From contig NC_049993.1 in the NCBI RefSeq assembly GCF_000003815.2, positions 18,305,239 through 18,342,133 of the forward strand: a DNA stretch of 36,895 nucleotides, in the 5' to 3' direction. Below the pieces are notes generated by a model, which made no database searches, had not been told where the DNA came from, and saw only the letters and a program-made list of their open reading frames with translations. This DNA comes from Branchiostoma floridae (lineage: Eukaryota; Chordata; Leptocardii; Amphioxiformes; Branchiostomatidae). Shown piece after piece: positions 32,071 through 36,895 of this stretch (its first letter is position 1; each line of letters starts with the position of its first letter). A program made the position numbers and the translations under genes.

Positions 32071-32314
32071 CCCCATCTGAGTCAGAGGTATAAGGTAACG
32101 CATGGTCTTTCAGTCCCAGGTTTCTACTTGCGCGTGTACACACAAAAGGCTGTTATTGTAGGTATGACTCAAAGGAAAGTCCCTCCCTGAGTCAAAGGTA
32201 GGTTACCTCAATTAAAAGAAGAGGTAACACATTGCCTTTCAGCCCCGTGTTTCTATTTGCGCTGGTACACAAAAGCGATGGTTGATGTAGATATGACTCA
32301 CTGGAAAGTCCCAC
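32071..32314 (+). promoter_or_regulatory. Tandemly duplicated AP-1/NF-kB promoter module
   Basis: Two tandem copies of a module of about 120 bp (roughly 32071-32184 and 32184-32314) share AAGGTAACGCATGGTCTTTC-type, GTTTCTACTTGCGC and CACACAAAAGG blocks. Each ends in the composite site: TGACTCA-AA-GGAAAGTCCC (32165-32183) and TGACTCA-CT-GGAAAGTCCC (32294-32312). Two more AP-1 sites, TGAGTCA, lie at 32078-32084 and 32188-32194. A TATA-like TAGTAAAAG follows at 32323-32331, close before the start codon at 32369. Confidence 0.6.
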
Positions 32315-32368
32315 GAGTAGTGTAGTAAAAGTCCAGAACAGTATTTTATTATTGGGATAAAAACAGGA

Positions 32369-32427
32369 ATGTCTGATATCAAAATGACCAGCCTGGCTAA
32401 CAAGCTACAAGGCTTGGAGCTGTGTCT
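32369..32427 (+). CDS. Nucleotidyltransferase-TPR paralogue, first 20 codons
   Basis: MSDIKMTSLANKLQGLELCL is a close match to the first residues of the gene at 21325 (MDDTNMTSLVKKLQDLELCL), including the nucleotide context. The frame runs straight into the gap at 32428. Sequence on the far side is a different gene on the other strand, so all remaining exons (several kb in the paralogue) are missing. Same promoter module upstream, so it is a second family member rather than a chance match. Confidence 0.8.
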
Positions 32428-32527
32428 NNNNNNNNNNNNNNNNNNNNNNNNNNNNNNNNNNNNNNNNNNNNNNNNNNNNNNNNNNNNNNNNNNNNNNNNN
32501 NNNNNNNNNNNNNNNNNNNNNNNNNNN
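32428..32527. other. Assembly gap (100 N)
   Basis: A run of 100 N into which two genes run from opposite sides. If the plus-strand paralogue is full length the true gap must be several kb, or this is a misjoin. Confidence 1.
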
Positions 32528-33285
32528 CCGATCTCAGGAATATCAAAACTGAGCCGAGAGTCCGTTCTGCGTAAGTCCACTTCTGTAAGGTTGTCGCGCG
32601 CGGTTTTCTCTAGAGAGTAGTCTCGCATCTCGGCGTCGAAGGCTCTCACGCCGCCGTTGAGTTTGTCCACGTGTTCTTCCAGGTCCCGAAACTCTGCTGC
32701 GAGACTATTCTTCTCCTCGCGAACGTTTTTCACCACGCCCTCCAGACGGGTCAGCTTGGAGTTCAGGGTGTGGACGAAGTCTCGCTCATCTCGCACCATG
32801 GCCTGGAGGTGTGCTCGAAGCGCCACAAGCGGCGAAGGTGTATCCGCCATCCCTTGGTGTACAGGACCCAGGCTATCACGCTTTGCCGGACTCTCTGCAG
32901 TTGTTGACGAGGCGGTAGGCTGGAGCTGATGTTCCGTGTTTGATAAAACATCACTCGGTCCTTCCGACAAACTTGAACTATCAATTCGGGGCGCTTCGTA
33001 AACTTCTGGGGACTCAAATAGCGACTTTTCTTCACTTTCACCGTCCTCAACCCCCGCTGGCTCGTTGCTATGGAGTCTTGCAGAAGATTTCTCTGTAAGG
33101 CCCTGAATCGGGCGGGGACCCTCATCAGGGAAAGTTTCCGTGTCACATGCCTTGGAAGCTGTTTGCGTGGACGTCTGTACGCTTAAACTCTCCTGCGCTC
33201 GGTTGCCATCAATGTCAAGTCCATGCTCACACACGGGTACCGTGCCTGGGAGGGTTTCTTCACTCGGCAAAGTTGTTTCCGACAT
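32528..33285 (-). CDS. Coiled-coil protein, 3'-partial
   Basis: Not recognised. On the minus strand ATG at 33285 (context AAAAC-ATG-TCG) opens 252 codons that run into the gap. Residues 1-150 are acidic, rich in Ser, Thr, Glu and Pro and probably disordered. Residues about 154-235 form a coiled coil (LRAHLQAMVRDERDF, LNSKLTRLEGVVKNVREEKN, FRDLEEHVDKLNGGV). Then DSRLSFDIPEI leads to the gap. No signal peptide or catalytic motif. The 5' flank (33290-33500) is CpG-rich, as for a housekeeping promoter. The gene is convergent with the nucleotidyltransferase-TPR paralogue. Confidence 0.8.
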
Positions 33286-33539
33286 GTTTTCCTTTTTTAC
33301 GGGCCGACGAGTCCAAGTTTAGTTTCAAAGAAAGCCGGAACTTAGAACGCAACGGGATGGAACGGAGCGAACGGGTCTTCTGGGCGGCTGTTGTCATGTG
33401 TGCGTCGGCTGCGTTCGAAGTGAAGTTTGCCTGCGCGCGCGTGTGTGTTTGGGAGGGCTTGGGCAAGCCTTTCTGTGCGCTGTACACTGTACACACGAGA
33501 ACCGCACAAAACAAAGAGTCTGTAGGTCATATGTCTACA

Positions 33540-35337
33540 CTAACTTGACTCAATGGATGACAACTATTTGAGAATTAAAGGAGTATCCCCTCTCCCCAAA
33601 AAGGGCAAAGAAACAACAACCGACACTATGATGGTGTTTAAAATGTGAAAGTTGAATTTTTACTAATATTTCGCACAGGATAAAAATAGAGCAAAGGACA
33701 ATACCAAAAAATGTACATGGAAAGGTACATTCATTTGGTATTTCCGTATAAAGATGGTCAGCAAACGACGGAAGAACAAGTAATTATTGAGACAACTGAA
33801 TTCAAAATAGAATTACAAAGTCTGTTATGACAAGGTTTGTAACTTACAGTAAGAATCGTCGCAACTCATTGGAAAATTAAAAAAAAAAAGCTTTCCATTT
33901 GGGGAAGTTTGTTATATAATGTATTACACACGTATAACATGTCCACCCACTGGACTATCAGGCAGTTCAGGAGCAACGTGTTTTAGTTGTTGTTTCTTAC
34001 AAATAAGTACAATATATAGAATTAGATGCGCTTGTGAATGTTGTACATAAAATGAAATAATTCACTATAAACGCTTCACACAACATAGTACGGAAGTCCT
34101 CTGTACGCTGCATTTCCACAAAAGATAGCCAGTATTCTACTTTTAATAACAAAATCGCCACATTGTTGACATAGTACTAAGTTTCTACCAGACTCCCGTC
34201 TGGCGAAATAGGGCATTTTGGCCAAGTCAGGAATAAAAGCCTAGTAGGAGTTAATAGGCCTAAGGTTGTTGACCTGCCTGGTCGTACTCCTCTGGCGTGT
34301 TTTCTGTCTTATTTGGCCAATTTTTACTATTTTTTCCAGCGACCTGTGGAGCCTGATAGAGGCTAGATATAGCAGTACATGATCAACGATGTTTCCAAGG
34401 GGCTCATGTAGTCCGGGCTTGTCAGAAATGCCAAGAATGCGGCCCGAAATGTGTCCGTCTTTACTAACAAATTTACCCTGTCTGCTGCGTGTTGTACTTA
34501 CCAGCGGGGTGTTTGTTGGAGAAACTCTTCCAGCGCACGGACATGCGACAGACTGTTTGTTTATTTGTTTGTTTGTTTCCATGGTAAACGTATCTCACCA
34601 GATTTGCACGATACGCAAAAGATGGGCCGTCGGTAAAGACTCGTTCACGTATTTTGAAGTCCGTATGAGTTGATTATTGACGATATCTATAACTCGTTCC
34701 CCGCAAAATTTACCAAAGCCAAGAAAAGGTAATACGCTATTTCTGGTACGGACTTGAATAAACGCACAAGGGGAAGTATGAAGGGGAAATATAGTCTCGT
34801 ATATCGGAATGTGTATTTGCCCATTTTTGCACGTATTTGCCCATTTTGTAGCAGCTTTGTGAAATTTATACTATGGTCGAAAACTTATCTTTTCTATGGT
34901 TTTCAAAACGGGCGAAACTTGATGCACGTGCTGATGTTTTCTAATTAAAATCAAAACAGCATGGACTTACCAAGAAAAATCTGAACAAAATAGTAAATAA
35001 AAACATACAAAATAAAACTGTTTGGAACTTTGAAGTTACCTTGTGTGATTGTAGCTGATTGTAAACTTGAAATATTGCACTGCAAAACGTTTTAATGTGT
35101 ATGGTGCACAACATCAACACTCCCCTGCCCGGTTTGCCATGTTTTATTGTATTGTTTGAAATCCAAAGAAAGAAAGAAAGCAGCTGATATCGATGTTGTG
35201 GCTCAGGTATTTCTTTAGAGAATGGACTAGTCCGCCGATGACCTTTCTCCGTAAGTTGACTCTGACCCATAAACATGACGTCAAGCGTGACGTTCTCACC
35301 TGAATACGCTCTACTCTTCTTACCACATGAGCGATCT
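33540..35337. other. No supported gene
   Basis: AT-rich sequence. A minus-strand stretch at 34500-34582 with a good donor (CCCGCTG|GTAAGT) could be a short first exon, but three frames compete and nothing downstream confirms it. Other frames look like chance. Confidence 0.4.
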
Positions 35338-35785
35338 GCGCACTACGGCTCCAACTGTTACCAACTACCACAACTGTTGCCGTGAGAATCTAGAGTCTAG
35401 TTCTGCGTTTCACGCACTACGGCCCCAACTGTTACCAGCTGCCACAACTGTTGTCGTTAGAATCTAGAGTCTTAGTTCTGCGTTTCACGCACTACGGCTC
35501 CAACTGTTACCAGCTGCCACAACTGTTGTCGTTAGAATCTAGAGTCTTAGTTCTGCGTTTCACGCACTACGGCTCCAACTGTTACCAGCTGCCACAACTG
35601 TTGCCGTGAGAATCTAGAGTCTAGTTCTGCGTTTCATGCACTACGACTCCAACTGTTACCAGCTGCCACAACTGTTGCCGTGAGAATCTAGAGTCTAGTT
35701 CTGCGTTTCATGCACTACGACTCCAACTGTTACCAGCTGCCACCAGTGTTGTCGTTAGAATCTAGCGTCCAGTACTCAGCAGCGT
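35338..35785. repeat. 75-bp tandem repeat, six copies
   Basis: Six copies of a 74-76 bp unit beginning GCACTACGGCTCCAACTGTT and containing GTTGTCGTTAGAATCTAGAG and TTCTGCGTTTCAC. The first and fourth to fifth copies share the GTTGCCGTGAG variant. The last copy decays into the sequence right before the start codon at 35792. Confidence 0.9.
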
Positions 35786-35791
35786 TTCACC

Positions 35792-35878
35792 ATGCGTTTT
35801 TCTCAGCTGTGCTTTGGTGTTGTGTGCCTTTTGGTGCAGATCAGGGTGGGATATGGTGTACAATATGTGGAGTCCCTG
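35792..35878 (+). CDS. Signal-peptide first exon of a secreted or membrane protein
   Basis: ATG at 35792 (context TTTCACC-ATG-CG) opens 29 codons: MRFSQLCFGVVCLLVQIRVG then YGVQYVESL. Charged start, hydrophobic core (LCFGVVCLLVQI) and small residues before the mature part fit a signal peptide. The exon ends at a consensus donor CTG|GTAAGT, phase 0. The next exon is not found before the gap at 36103. Six 75-bp repeats lie directly upstream, and the 5' untranslated sequence (GCGTTTCACC) looks derived from the repeat unit. Confidence 0.55.
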
Positions 35879-36068
35879 GTAAGTTGTTTACGGATACCTA
35901 GTGATGTTGCCTGCCGTAGAAGTATCGGCAGCAAACCTAATTGTTGCTTATTAGGCGTAACAATATGCAGGGCTAGTAAGTTGTAACAATATGCAGGGCT
36001 TGTAAGTTGTAACTACTCTCCAAGCAGAGGTTGAGTCGCGGAGATATAGTAGTAGTAGGAAAAATTAC

Positions 36069-36101
36069 ACTGGCGCTCATCTTACTAAGAGGAGCGCCAG
36101 T
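36069..36101. repeat. Near-perfect 33-nt hairpin at a gap edge
   Basis: ACTGGCGCTC (36069-36078) is inverted at 36092-36101, and inside it TCTT (36080-36083) pairs with AAGA around a 3-nt loop. The whole is a 15-bp stem with a single A/G mismatch. The gap begins at 36103, so a palindromic element probably broke the assembly. Confidence 0.8.
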
Positions 36102-36102
36102 T

Positions 36103-36202
36103 NNNNNNNNNNNNNNNNNNNNNNNNNNNNNNNNNNNNNNNNNNNNNNNNNNNNNNNNNNNNNNNNNNNNNNNNNNNNNNNNNNNNNNNNNNNNNNNNNN
36201 NN
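36103..36202. other. Assembly gap (100 N)
   Basis: A run of 100 N between the hairpin and the satellite array. Confidence 1.
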
Positions 36203-36223
36203 TTATCAATTAGATCGCTCTAG

Positions 36224-36895
36224 TTCATTAATTAAATCCGGCCCGTAAGTTTCGATACTTGCATTGAATACGTTAAGAGTATAAGCTATATAAATTGCAC
36301 TTACAAGTTTACGGGCCACGTTTAGATAAGTAGCAGATTGCTCTACAAGCAGTTTAGCAGCCGATTTTTGCGCTCCCTTGGCTCAGTGTAGAAACTGCTT
36401 CAACTCAATTAGTTCATTAATTAAATCCGGCCCGTAAGATTCGATACTTGTATTGAATACGATAGGTTATAAGCTATCTAAATTGCACTTACAAGTTCAC
36501 GGGCAACGTTTAGATAAGCAGCAGATTGCAATACAAGCAGTTTAGCAGCCGATTTTACCTGCCCCCCCTCCCTTTGGTTACGTATCTCCTATCAGTTAGT
36601 TCCCCTCTTGTTCATTAATTAATTCCGGCCCGTGAGATCTGACACTTGTATTGGATACGTTAGGGTATAAGCTATCTAAATTGCACTTACAAGTTCACGG
36701 GCCACGTTTAGATAAGCTGCAGATTGCTCTACAAGCAGTTTAGCAGCCGATTTTATGCCCCCCTAGGCTTGATTGCGTATGTTCTATCAGTTAGTTCCCG
36801 TATTTTTCATTGATTAAATCCGGACCGTGAGATTTGAAACTTGTATTGAATACGATAGGGTATAAGCTATCTAAATTGCACTTACAAGTTCACGG
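36224..36895. repeat. Satellite array, unit about 190-200 bp, at least four copies
   Basis: Units start at TTCATTAATTAAATCCGGCC near 36224, 36413, 36611 and 36806, with periods 189, 198 and 195. Each unit contains CGGCCCGTAAG and, about 75 bp on, its inverse CTTACAAGTTTACGGGCC, so each can fold back. Units then continue with GTTTAGATAAGCAGCAGATT and CAAGCAGTTTAGCAGCCGAT. The array continues past the window end. Confidence 0.85.

Noticed and set aside
34241-34582. 113-codon minus-strand frame with a good donor at 34500
   Set aside because: Three frames compete across the donor, the upstream part is an (AAAC)n simple repeat, and no downstream exon confirms it.

Overview
The window is animal nuclear DNA, most likely from a lancelet (Branchiostoma). 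The evidence is short GT-AG exons separated by AT-rich introns, a wntless orthologue close to the vertebrate protein, dense MITEs, tRNA-derived SINEs of the TTGTGCCC..GGGAAAGGCAC type, LINE debris, many minisatellites, and a large nucleotidyltransferase-TPR gene of a kind expanded in invertebrate deuterostomes. Four runs of exactly 100 N (14149-14248, 20662-20761, 32428-32527, 36103-36202) are scaffold gaps of unknown true size, and they cut gene models. The species assignment is inference.

Layout, left to right. (1) 171-9003, + strand: two tandem thioredoxin genes, the first missing its start exon and the second complete (105 aa), with repeat-filled introns. (2) 10392-13807, - strand: four in-frame exons from the membrane core of wntless (WLS). 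The N-terminal and C-terminal exons are not visible, and parts of two WLS exons are copied into their own introns. (3) 14715-18538, - strand: a seven-exon gene for an unrecognised basic protein, with a perfect RFX-type X-box upstream near 19.3 kb. (4) 20818-28237, + strand: the main gene of the window, encoding about 1354 aa: helical repeats, a DUF294/GlnD-type nucleotidyltransferase domain and about 12 kinesin-light-chain-like TPRs. A joined AP-1 + NF-kB site lies just upstream of a TATA-like box.

(5) 29404-31554, + strand: a candidate cytoplasmic-tail exon with YxEP motifs, then two C-type lectin domain exons with EPN and WND motifs but a one-base frame break. (6) 32071-32427, + strand: a tandemly doubled AP-1 + kB promoter module followed by the first 20 codons of a second nucleotidyltransferase-TPR paralogue, cut by a gap. 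(7) 32528-33285, - strand: a coiled-coil gene running into the same gap from the other side. (8) 35338-35878, + strand: six 75-bp tandem repeats leading into a signal-peptide exon. (9) 36069-36895: a long hairpin at a gap edge and four copies of a 190-200 bp satellite.

The genes do not form one pathway. The most interesting candidate system is the pair of nucleotidyltransferase-TPR genes, both preceded by the same AP-1/NF-kB composite site. This suggests a stress- or immune-inducible family, possibly an uncharacterised sensor or signalling enzyme, next to a C-type lectin gene. That role is inference from motifs only.
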